Made by a program: the position numbers and the translations under genes. A DNA stretch of 23,164 nucleotides from MGBC124762 sp048201935. Its GTDB lineage: Bacteria > Bacillota > Clostridia > Oscillospirales > Oscillospiraceae. How positions within the stretch are numbered: position 1 is the stretch's first letter; each line of letters begins with the position of its first letter. The stretch lies in the NCBI GenBank assembly GCA_048201935.1, contig DBFBGR010000010.1, positions 1-23,164 of the forward strand. Reading direction: 5' to 3'. This document shows positions 6,194 to 13,224 of this stretch, piece by piece. The notes beneath the pieces are model-generated. The model did not search any database, was not told the origin of the DNA, and saw only the letters and a list, made by a program, of their open reading frames with translations.

Positions 6194-7408
6194 ATGAAGC
6201 TGCAAAAGGTCCGCTCCGGCCTGCTGGCGGTCTCCGCCTACAAAGAGCTCCTCACCCAGCGCGTCCCCGCCCACTTCCTCTCCTTGCTGGACGCTTTGTG
6301 CGCCGGGGCGGGAGAAGCCGCTCTGACGGCCTACACCGACTTCTTCTACCAGCTCAAGGCCGAGGGCTATATGGGCCTGGGGGACTGGCTGTGGGACGCC
6401 ATGCGCTTCCAGGATAGTCCCTACGGCCTGCTGACGGAGCGGGGCGGACAGGACGCGGCCCTGGAAAACGTGGCCCGGCGAGACGTGGAGGCCTTCCAGG
6501 CCGCCGCCGAGCTGGACCCGGACGATTTGGTGGCCCAGCTTCAAGGGCTGCTGCCCGAGTACTTCCAGGCCGCTCTGGCCCATCTGCCCCGGTGGAGCGC
6601 GGGACTGGGTTTCGACTTCGCCCAGCTGACCCAGAGCTACCGGGAAAACGGTTGCGGGATGTTTGCCCTGTACCGGGCCTTTCGCTGGTCAGAGGGGCAG
6701 CTCTGGCCCATTGACCAGCCCGACAGTCCCCAGCCCTGGGAGCTGTGGGGCTACGCCCAACAGCGCCAGCAGGTGCGGGATAACGCCCTGGCCCTCATGG
6801 AGGGCGGCTGGGTCAACCACGTACTGCTCTACGGTGAGTCGGGCACGGGCAAGTCGGCCACGGTAAAGAGCCTGCTGACCCAGCCCGGGCTGGAAAAGCT
6901 TCGCATCGTGGAGGTAGACAAGGGCCAGCTCCGGGACATTCCCAAGCTGGTGCGGTTGCTGGACCGGCGGGCGCATAAATTTATCCTCTTCATCGACGAC
7001 CTGGCCTTTGACGCCGACGACCGGGCCTATTCCCAGCTCAAGACCATCCTGGAGGGCTCGCTGGAGCGGCAGCCGGACAACGTGGTGGTGTACGCCACCT
7101 CCAACCGCCGCAATCTGGTCAAGCAGAACTTCTCCGACCGCAACGGCGACGAGATCGACCGCAATGAGACCATCGCCGAGAAGACCTCCCTGGCCGACCG
7201 CTTCGGTGTGCGCGTCGCCTACTTCGCCCTGACGCCCACGGAGTTTTGGCAGATGGTGGAGGACCTGGCCAAGGCCTACGGCCTGGAGCTGGACCGGGAG
7301 ACGTTGCTCCACCGGGCCGAGCAGTGGGAGCTGCGCCATCCCGGACGCACCCCACGGGTGGCTAAGCAGTTCATCGCCTACGAATTAGAACGGCAAAAAG
7401 AGAAATGA
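6194..7408 (+). CDS. AAA+ ATPase, DUF815 family
   Basis: A 404-residue P-loop ATPase. The N-terminal about 190 residues are helical and divergent. The ATPase module begins with the Walker A GESGTGKS (214-221). Next come Walker B ILFIDD (about 264-269), a sensor-like VVYATSNRRNL, and the family stretch DRNGDEIDRNETIAEKTSL followed by LADRFGVRVAYF. The C-terminus RHPGRTPRVAKQFIAYELE is also typical of DUF815. The biological role of this family is unknown. It begins two bases after the phosphoglucomutase stop with only a weak ribosome site, so it is probably translationally coupled to that gene and shares its promoter. The unit ends at a strong bidirectional terminator. Confidence 0.88.
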   Translation: MKLQKVRSGLLAVSAYKELLTQRVPAHFLSLLDALCAGAGEAALTAYTDFFYQLKAEGYMGLGDWLWDAMRFQDSPYGLLTERGGQDAALENVARRDVEAFQAAAELDPDDLVAQLQGLLPEYFQAALAHLPRWSAGLGFDFAQLTQSYRENGCGMFALYRAFRWSEGQLWPIDQPDSPQPWELWGYAQQRQQVRDNALALMEGGWVNHVLLYGESGTGKSATVKSLLTQPGLEKLRIVEVDKGQLRDIPKLVRLLDRRAHKFILFIDDLAFDADDRAYSQLKTILEGSLERQPDNVVVYATSNRRNLVKQNFSDRNGDEIDRNETIAEKTSLADRFGVRVAYFALTPTEFWQMVEDLAKAYGLELDRETLLHRAEQWELRHPGRTPRVAKQFIAYELERQKEK

Positions 7409-7450
7409 AAAAGTGGGACGGTCCCAACTGGGACCGTCCCACTTCTTATT
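7408..7450. terminator. Bidirectional terminator between convergent units
   Basis: A perfect 15-bp stem, AAGTGGGACGGTCCC (7411-7425) with its exact complement at 7430-7444 and a 4-base loop. It is flanked by As on the left (after the + strand stop) and a T-rich stretch on the right. It sits between the stops of two convergent genes and should serve both strands. Confidence 0.92.
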
Positions 7451-7456
7451 TTCGTG

Positions 7457-9919
7457 CTAAAGCTCAAATTGGATGCGGTAGATCTTGCCGTCCAGGCCCA
7501 CAAAGCCTTGGCCCTGGGCCGACAGGTCGCCGCACCAGTCAAACCTCTGGCTGACAGGGTGGCCGTCCGCATCCCAGTAGAGGTCGTTACGGCAGGCGTA
7601 GGGCCGCTGGATCCTCCGCGCATCCACAAAGGCCATCATCTCGTCTTTCCTATCTAGCCAATCCTCTGTATTTTCCAAAGGAATGGCCCAGCTTCCATCG
7701 GCGGCCATCAAGCCCATGAGGCAGTCGTAGGGGTCCTCGGTGGTGTCGTCCCAAGGGGCAAAATAGGCGTACTCGCCCCACTGCTCTATGCCGAAGGAAG
7801 GGGTACGACCCGGCCAGGGGAGCAGCGTGCCGTCCAGGAGCAGGATACCTCCCTCGCCATTCTCTTCGATGCTGCCCAAGGCGCACACAGGATAGGTCAG
7901 GCCACAGTCGGCCACGCCGTCGCGCAGGTAGGTCAGGGTATAGCCATCGGTGGGCAACGGAGCCAGCGGCTCGCTGAGGCGCAGGCTCTCGTCCAGCACC
8001 CGGGCCGCCATGGTGGCGGCCTCGGCCCGGGTCAGGGTCCCCTCGGGGTCAAAGGTGCCGTAGCTGTCCTTCCCTGTCAAGATCCCCGCCCGGTAGAGCA
8101 TGTAAATATCATCGGTGGCCATGCGCTCACGCATATCGGGGATCGCCTCCACCTGCCGAATTGCAGGCAGGTCCCCCGTGGCCAGGGCCAGCATAGCGGC
8201 AAAGCTGTCCCGGCTGGCGGGGCTTTCTCCAAAGCCGACCTCCAGCTCATTTTGCGCAGCGTACCAGGCCGCGTTTCGGTACCAGCGGTCATCGCCCACG
8301 CCCTGAGAGTAGACCGCGTTTTTAATGATGCGGTTGACCTCCTCCGCTTCCTCGATCTCCGGTTTGAACATGAATACATAGGGGCCCACCGGCATCCAGC
8401 ACTGAGCGGTCCCCTGGTAGGTCACACCGTTCAGCGTCAAGGTGGCGGAGGCATCATCGAAACCACAAATGTCGGGATGAGCGTCCATCCAGGCACGTTG
8501 GCCCTGAATGTTAGCAGATATGTCCTGCTCGTAAGACCAGCCGGGCACCTGGGCGCAGACCCCCATAACACCGTTGCGCCACTCCCACCAAGAGAAGACC
8601 CGCTCACCATCGCCCTGGGGGCCATAGCCCTCAAAGGTCGTGCCGTCAGCCAGAGTGAGAGTCATTTTTTTGCCGCCCCAGTCCTCCGGGGCGGGGTCAA
8701 AAACGCCATCCCCACCATGGAGCAGGTCATGGAGCCGCAGGGCCAGCACGCTGCACTCCGCCTCGGTCAGGGTGGCCTCCGGGGAGAAGGTGGTCACCGA
8801 GGTGCCAATCATGATCCCCTTCGCCGCGCACAGCTCCACCGCCGCCTCATACCAGCTTTCAGCCTCTACGTCGGTAAAGCGGGGCGTTTTGGAGGTGGCG
8901 GCAAAGAGGATACCGTTCTCCGTCGCGTAGGCTTCCGCGGGGCTCCCCGCCGCGCCGTGGAGGGTGAGACCGGGGCAGTCTTGGAAGGCGTGATCTCCGA
9001 TTTCAGCGACGCTGGCGGGAACGCTCACATCGGTGAGGGCGGTGCATTTCCAAAAGGCGGCGTCTCCGATGCGGGTCACGCTGTCGGGGATGACCACGTC
9101 GGTAAGGCTGGTACAGCCCTGAAAGGCCCAAAGCTCGATCTCGGTGACGCTGTCGGGGATGGTCACGCTGGCGAGACTGGTGCAGTTTGAAAACATAACG
9201 GGCCAGATCTTGGTCACGCCGTCGGCAAAAGTGACGTCGGTCAGGCCGGTACAATACTCAAAAGGAGCACGCCAGACCTGAGCGACGCTGGCAGGGATGG
9301 TAATGCTGGTCAGACTTCGGCAGCACCGAAAGGCCGTCTCTCCGATTTCCACAAGGCCGTCCGGGAGGGTCACATCGGTAAGGCTCTCGCAAAATTCAAA
9401 GGCCCCGCCCCCGATCTCGGTCACGCTCTGGGGGATAGCCACGCTTTTCAGACTGGTGCAGCCCTCAAACGTGCACAGCTCTATCTCGGTGATCCCGTCG
9501 GGGATGGTCACATGGGTCAACGCCGTACAGTTCATAAACGCCGCGCCCCCGATCCGGGTCACGCTGTCAGGGATGGTCGCGCCGGTCAGAGCGGCGCAGC
9601 CGTCAAAGGCGTGGTCGCCAATTTCCCTTACTCCCTCGGGGATAGTCACGTGGGTTAGGCTGTCACAATCCCAGAAGGCGCTGCCTCCAATACTGGTCAC
9701 GCCTTGGGGGATCGTTACGTTGGTCAGCCCACTGCATCCACTGAAGGCGTACTCTCCAATGGTGGTCACGCCCTCAGGAATGACCACGTCGCCGCCGGGG
9801 CCGTTGTACTCCACCAAAACGCCGTCCTCGATGACAAATTCGCTCTCAGCGGCAGCGGCGGGCAGCAGGGCCATGGCCATCGTCAAGGCCAACGCCAGGG
9901 AAAGAACACGCTTTTTCAT
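7457..9919 (-). CDS. Exported BspA-type leucine-rich-repeat protein with SLH segments
   Basis: An 820-residue secreted protein. A signal peptide (MKKRVLSLALALTMAMALLPAAAA) is followed by twelve leucine-rich repeats of the LRR_5/BspA kind (about residues 45-325), each 23 residues with the pattern AF..C..L..V.IP..V..I and no indels. S-layer-homology segments follow: one at about 347-402 (FTDVEAESWYEAAVELCAAKG), a degenerate one at about 545-585 (WYRNAAWYAAQNELEVGF) and a third at about 598-645 (ending GTLTRAEAATMAARVL). The last about 170 residues are a unique Trp/Tyr-rich region. It is expected to bind the cell wall and display the repeats. The start at ATG 9919 is preferred because AGGA lies eight bases upstream; an ATG two codons earlier (9925) is too close to it. 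Ligand unknown. Confidence 0.86.
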   Translation of the reverse strand: MKKRVLSLALALTMAMALLPAAAAESEFVIEDGVLVEYNGPGGDVVIPEGVTTIGEYAFSGCSGLTNVTIPQGVTSIGGSAFWDCDSLTHVTIPEGVREIGDHAFDGCAALTGATIPDSVTRIGGAAFMNCTALTHVTIPDGITEIELCTFEGCTSLKSVAIPQSVTEIGGGAFEFCESLTDVTLPDGLVEIGETAFRCCRSLTSITIPASVAQVWRAPFEYCTGLTDVTFADGVTKIWPVMFSNCTSLASVTIPDSVTEIELWAFQGCTSLTDVVIPDSVTRIGDAAFWKCTALTDVSVPASVAEIGDHAFQDCPGLTLHGAAGSPAEAYATENGILFAATSKTPRFTDVEAESWYEAAVELCAAKGIMIGTSVTTFSPEATLTEAECSVLALRLHDLLHGGDGVFDPAPEDWGGKKMTLTLADGTTFEGYGPQGDGERVFSWWEWRNGVMGVCAQVPGWSYEQDISANIQGQRAWMDAHPDICGFDDASATLTLNGVTYQGTAQCWMPVGPYVFMFKPEIEEAEEVNRIIKNAVYSQGVGDDRWYRNAAWYAAQNELEVGFGESPASRDSFAAMLALATGDLPAIRQVEAIPDMRERMATDDIYMLYRAGILTGKDSYGTFDPEGTLTRAEAATMAARVLDESLRLSEPLAPLPTDGYTLTYLRDGVADCGLTYPVCALGSIEENGEGGILLLDGTLLPWPGRTPSFGIEQWGEYAYFAPWDDTTEDPYDCLMGLMAADGSWAIPLENTEDWLDRKDEMMAFVDARRIQRPYACRNDLYWDADGHPVSQRFDWCGDLSAQGQGFVGLDGKIYRIQFEL

Positions 9920-9944
9920 ATCCATCTTCCTCTCTAAAGCACTT

Positions 9945-9981
9945 TATTTGCCCCATCGGGGCAAATAGACAGCTAGCTGTC
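9945..9981. repeat. Two adjacent perfect palindromes
   Basis: TATTTGCCCC-ATC-GGGGCAAATA (9945-9967) is followed directly by the 14-base palindrome GACAGCTAGCTGTC (9968-9981). They fill the short gap between the hydrogenase stop and the LRR gene. On the - strand no U tract follows the first hairpin, so a classical terminator is doubtful. RNA processing, attenuation or protein binding are alternatives. Confidence 0.55.
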
Positions 9982-9991
9982 TTCGGTCTTA

Positions 9992-11458
9992 TTACTTCGC
10001 CCCGGCCTTGGCGGGGGTCTTTTTCTTGGCGGCGGGTTTCTTCTCGGCCTTGGGAGGCTCATCGTGGACCTCCTTTTTCACGGCCTGGCCGATGTGCTTG
10101 TCCAGCTCGCCCTTGTTCTTGGGCCCGCGGATGAGGTTGGCCGGGCCCAGGATACAGCCGCCCACGCAGGCCATGCCCTCGATGAAGTTGCCGTCCAGCA
10201 CGCCAGCCTTGGCCTTCAAAAGGGCGGCCTTACACTCGGCGATGCCGCTGCACTTCACGGCCTTGACCTGGAAGTCGGAGCCCTTCTCCTTCAACGCCTG
10301 GACCACCGCGCCGGACACGCCGCCGCTGGCGGCGAAGCCTCGGCCATAGCCCGAGGCGTCCTCCAGCTCCTCGCACCCCAGGGTCTCGATGTCGATGTCC
10401 CGGGCGTCGAAGAGGGCGGAGAGCTCCTCGAAGGTGATGGCGCAGTCGATGGCGGCCATGGTCTTGCCCAGCTTGAACTCCCGCTTTTTGGCCACGCAGG
10501 GGCCGATAAAGACCACCTTGGCCTCGGGCTCGGTCTCCTTGATGTGGCGGCCCAGCATGACCATAGGCGACGGGGTCTTGGACACCAAGGTGTCAGCCAG
10601 CTCGGGGAAGTTCTTCTCCACATAGCTCACGAAGGCCGGGCAGCAGGAGGAAGCCAGCATGCCCTTCTCCAGCAGCTCCTCGCTCTCGGTGGCGGCCACC
10701 AGGTCGGCGCCGTAGGCCACCTCGGTGACCTTGTCGAAGCCCAGCTGCTTCAGCCCGGCCACCACCTGGCCCAGCTGGGCGGGGGCGAACTGGCCGGCCA
10801 CGGCGGGGGCCAGGATGGCGTAGTTCACAAAGCCCCACTTCTTGCCCGCCTTGAGCATGTCGATGACCTTGAGGATGTTGGACTTGTCCATGATCGCGCC
10901 GAAGGGGCATTGGTAAGTACAGGTGCCGCAGGTGATACACTTGCCAAAGTCGATGGAGGCCTTCTTGTCCTCGCCCATGGAGATGGCCTGGGCGGGGCAG
11001 CCCTTTTCGCAGGGGCGCTGGTGCTTTTCGATGGCGCCGTAAGGGCAGGCCTCCACGCACCGTCCGCAGACGATGCACTTGTCGTGGTCGATGGTGGCCT
11101 TGTGGCCCACGATGGTAATGGCGTCCTTGGGGCAGGCGTGGACGCAGCGGGTGGCCAGACACCCACGGCAGGCGGGGCCCACGGAGATCTCGGTGACCGG
11201 ACACTCGTCGCAGGCCACGTTCAAAACCTCTACGATGTTGGGGTTAGAGTGGTCGCCGCCCATGGCCATCTTGACCCGGGCGCCGATGATGGCCCGCTCC
11301 TTGTAGATACAGCAGCGGGTGGACGGCTCAGGGCCGGGGATGATCTTCTCGGGGATGTCCAGCACACCGGTGGTCAGCTTGTCCTCCCAGGCCAGCCGGG
11401 CAGTCTCCCGCAGGACGCTGTGCTTGAGTTCTTGTACTTTCGTCTCAAACTGTCTCAT
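9992..11458 (-). CDS. Monomeric [FeFe] hydrogenase, group-B-like
   Basis: A 488-residue iron-sulfur enzyme for reversible H2 formation from reduced ferredoxin, or possibly H2 sensing. Ferredoxin-type clusters come first: Cys-rich stretches at 83-109, CIVCGRCVEACP (128-139) and CITCGTCTYQCP (174-185). The H-cluster domain follows with L1 SSCCPAF (Cys272, Cys273), L2 GPCVAKK (Cys321) and L3 GMACVGGCILGP (Cys431, Cys435). These loops differ from the group A forms TSCCPxW and MPCxxKxxE and match the group B pattern (GPCxAKK, GMxCxGGC) as I know it. An unusual 22-residue Lys/Ala/Pro tail (from about 467) ends the protein. The start ATG at 11458 has GGAGGGA upstream. No hydrogenase maturation genes are in the window. 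Confidence 0.88.
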   Translation of the reverse strand: MRQFETKVQELKHSVLRETARLAWEDKLTTGVLDIPEKIIPGPEPSTRCCIYKERAIIGARVKMAMGGDHSNPNIVEVLNVACDECPVTEISVGPACRGCLATRCVHACPKDAITIVGHKATIDHDKCIVCGRCVEACPYGAIEKHQRPCEKGCPAQAISMGEDKKASIDFGKCITCGTCTYQCPFGAIMDKSNILKVIDMLKAGKKWGFVNYAILAPAVAGQFAPAQLGQVVAGLKQLGFDKVTEVAYGADLVAATESEELLEKGMLASSCCPAFVSYVEKNFPELADTLVSKTPSPMVMLGRHIKETEPEAKVVFIGPCVAKKREFKLGKTMAAIDCAITFEELSALFDARDIDIETLGCEELEDASGYGRGFAASGGVSGAVVQALKEKGSDFQVKAVKCSGIAECKAALLKAKAGVLDGNFIEGMACVGGCILGPANLIRGPKNKGELDKHIGQAVKKEVHDEPPKAEKKPAAKKKTPAKAGAK

Positions 11459-11485
11459 TTTGGTCCCTCCTTATTTCGCCCCCTT

Positions 11486-11514
11486 ATTCTAACGGAAACG
11501 GCCGTGAATTGCAA
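11486..11514 (-). promoter_or_regulatory. Hydrogenase promoter
   Basis: Read on the - strand, TTGCAA (11514-11509) and TAGAAT (11491-11486) are 17 bases apart, 28 bases before the hydrogenase ATG. The -35 occupies the centre of the long dyad at 11494-11533. Confidence 0.6.
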
Positions 11515-11533
11515 GCAATTCACAGCCGTTTCC
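11494..11533. repeat. 40-base imperfect dyad overlapping the hydrogenase promoter
   Basis: Arms GGAAACGGC-C-GTGAATTGC and GCAATTCAC-A-GCCGTTTCC pair over 18 of 19 positions (one C/A mismatch) around an AA centre. It lies between the VWA gene stop (11551) and the hydrogenase. It lacks a U tract on either strand, so it is either a weak terminator/processing hairpin for the VWA transcript or an operator on the hydrogenase -35. Confidence 0.65.
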
Positions 11534-11550
11534 AGAAAAAGTTTCGCCGC

Positions 11551-13107
11551 TCAGCGGACCATGCGGCGGACCAGGTAACAAAGCTCGTCGGTGTAAGGGT
11601 CGTCGTGGATGCCCGTAATGGTCTCTAATTGCTCCAATACGCCCTGGTAGCTGGCGGAGCCACTGTAACTCGAGTGGCGCAGCAGCATGGCAAATTGGGC
11701 CGCGCAAGCCGCAACAGAGGTGTCCCGGTCCAGCTCCTCCGGTTCTCCGGCCACGGGGTATTCCAACAGCTTGCTCTCATCGCCGTCGGGGGCCTTGTAG
11801 CGGACCTTAACGGTGCACCATTCGCCGCTGCCGGTGGACTGGCCGGTCTGATACTTTAGCTCCACCCCGGGGATATCCATGGCCGAGTCCACCCCGGCCA
11901 CCTCGTAGAGCGCCGTCACCCGATGGCCCGCTCCCAGCTCGCCGCCGTCCTTTTGATCGTCGACAAAGTCCTCGGCAGCCATCAAGCGGTTTTCGTAGCC
12001 GATGAGGCGGTAGCCCTTTACCTTTTCAGGGTTGAACTCCACCTGGAGCTTCACGTCCTTGGCCACGGTGAAGAGGGTGCCGCCCATCTCCTCCACCAGC
12101 ACCCGGCGGGCCTCCAGCGCGGAGTCGATGTAGGTGTAGTTGCCGTCGCCGTGGTCGGCCAGAGCCTCCATCTTGTTGTCCTTGAGGTTGCCCGTGCCAA
12201 AGCCCATGACCGAGAGAAACACGCCGCCGGCCTTCTTCTCCTCGATGAGGTCCACCAGCGCGCCTTCGCTGGTCACGCCCACATTCAGATCACCGTCAGT
12301 GGCCAAGATCACCCGGTTGTTGCCTCCTTCGATGAAGTGCTTCTGGGCCAGCTCGTAGGCCCGCTGGATGCCCTGGCTGCCGTTGGTGGAGCCACCGGCC
12401 TCCAGACCCTCGATGGCGCTCTGGATGGCTAGGGGCTCCGCCCCGGACGCGCCGTCTAAGATCACCGCATCGCCGTCGGCGTAGGTGACCAAGGAAATCA
12501 CGTCCTCGCCCCGCAGGTTCTCGCACAGCATGGAAAAAGCCTGCTTCACCAAGGGCAGCTTGTCTCCGGAGTACATAGAACCGGACACGTCGATGAGGAA
12601 GACCAGGTTGGACCGGGGCATAGCGGCCCATTCAGGCTCCGCCGCCTGAAGGCCGATACGCAGCAGCATGGTGTCGGTGTTCCAGGGACAGGGCGTCAGC
12701 TTGGTGGACACGCCAAAGGGGTCGTCGCCCACGGGCTGGGGATAGCCGTAGTGGAAATAGTTGATAAACTCCTCCACCCGTACCGCATCGGCGCTCACGT
12801 CCTCCCCCGCCAGGATCATCCGGCGGACGTTGGCGTAGGAGGCGGTGTCCACATCGGCGGCGAAGGTGGACAAGGGTGATGTCTGGGCCGAGAGGAAGGG
12901 ATTTTCCGTGATGTGGCTGTACTCCTCGGTGTTGTGCTCCACCTGGGGCATGTCGGCAGGCTCGGTCATGTCCGCCATATAGCCGTTCACGGGGGCCATA
13001 TCCATGGCCGGGGCCCAGTTGCCGGACTGGTCCGGACTGCCGCCGCAGGCGCTCAGGGCCAGGGTCAGAAATAGAGCTAAAAAGAGCGCGAGACTTCGGT
13101 TTTTCAT
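11551..13107 (-). CDS. VWA-domain lipoprotein, YfbK-like
   Basis: A 518-residue lipoprotein. The signal peptide MKNRSLALFLALFLTLALSAC ends in an LSAC lipobox with Cys21 as the lipidated residue. An N-terminal VWA-associated region (about 60-145, with NTEEYSHITENPF and TFAADVDTASYANVRR) is followed by a von Willebrand A domain (about 167-335). The MIDAS motif DVSGS is intact (Asp173, Ser175, Ser177). A DUF3520-like C-terminal domain completes the order known from E. coli YfbK. The protein should sit on the outer face of the membrane and bind a ligand through a metal ion. The start is the ATG at 13107 with AAGGAGG nine bases upstream; the 35 open codons before it hold a promoter. An ECF-type promoter precedes it. 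Confidence 0.9.
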   Translation of the reverse strand: MKNRSLALFLALFLTLALSACGGSPDQSGNWAPAMDMAPVNGYMADMTEPADMPQVEHNTEEYSHITENPFLSAQTSPLSTFAADVDTASYANVRRMILAGEDVSADAVRVEEFINYFHYGYPQPVGDDPFGVSTKLTPCPWNTDTMLLRIGLQAAEPEWAAMPRSNLVFLIDVSGSMYSGDKLPLVKQAFSMLCENLRGEDVISLVTYADGDAVILDGASGAEPLAIQSAIEGLEAGGSTNGSQGIQRAYELAQKHFIEGGNNRVILATDGDLNVGVTSEGALVDLIEEKKAGGVFLSVMGFGTGNLKDNKMEALADHGDGNYTYIDSALEARRVLVEEMGGTLFTVAKDVKLQVEFNPEKVKGYRLIGYENRLMAAEDFVDDQKDGGELGAGHRVTALYEVAGVDSAMDIPGVELKYQTGQSTGSGEWCTVKVRYKAPDGDESKLLEYPVAGEPEELDRDTSVAACAAQFAMLLRHSSYSGSASYQGVLEQLETITGIHDDPYTDELCYLVRRMVR

Positions 13108-13148
13108 GTGTATCAGCCTCCTTTTCATTTGGGTCCGATCCCGCTCAA

Positions 13149-13176
13149 TTAGACGAAGGCTTCGGGGAAAGGTTCC
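13149..13176 (-). promoter_or_regulatory. ECF-type promoter for the VWA lipoprotein
   Basis: On the - strand GGAAC (13176-13172) and CGTC (13155-13152, continuing CGTCTAA) are separated by 16 bases, the classical arrangement for ECF sigma factors. It abuts the upstream gene's terminator and lies about 42 bases before the ATG, where no good TTGACA/TATAAT pair is visible. Confidence 0.6.
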
Positions 13177-13177
13177 C

Positions 13178-13215
13178 AAAAAATGGAGACCGCCCTTCGG
13201 GGCGGTCTCCATTTT
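13178..13215 (-). terminator. Intrinsic terminator of the pyk-SLH unit
   Basis: A perfect 16-bp stem closed by a TTCG tetraloop (arms 13180-13195 and 13200-13215, core GGAGACCGCCC) runs on the - strand into six Ts (13183-13178). It starts 10 bases after the stop of the SLH protein gene. Confidence 0.93.
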
Positions 13216-13224
13216 CAGCAGTCG

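Noticed and set aside
11503..11524. Possible Rex (NADH-sensing) site in the hydrogenase promoter dyad
   Set aside because: The half-sites GTGAA and TTCAC are present, but they are about ten bases apart instead of the roughly four expected for TTGTGAA-N4-TTCACAA. The match is not good enough to name Rex.
10064..11578. 504-codon + strand open frame opposite the hydrogenase
   Set aside because: It is antisense to a gene with intact ferredoxin and H-cluster motifs; its composition is typical of GC-rich antisense frames.
13108..13212. N-terminal extension of the VWA lipoprotein from 13212
   Set aside because: It would place 35 residues before a perfect lipoprotein signal peptide and would include a terminator hairpin and a promoter. 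The ATG at 13107 has a strong ribosome site.
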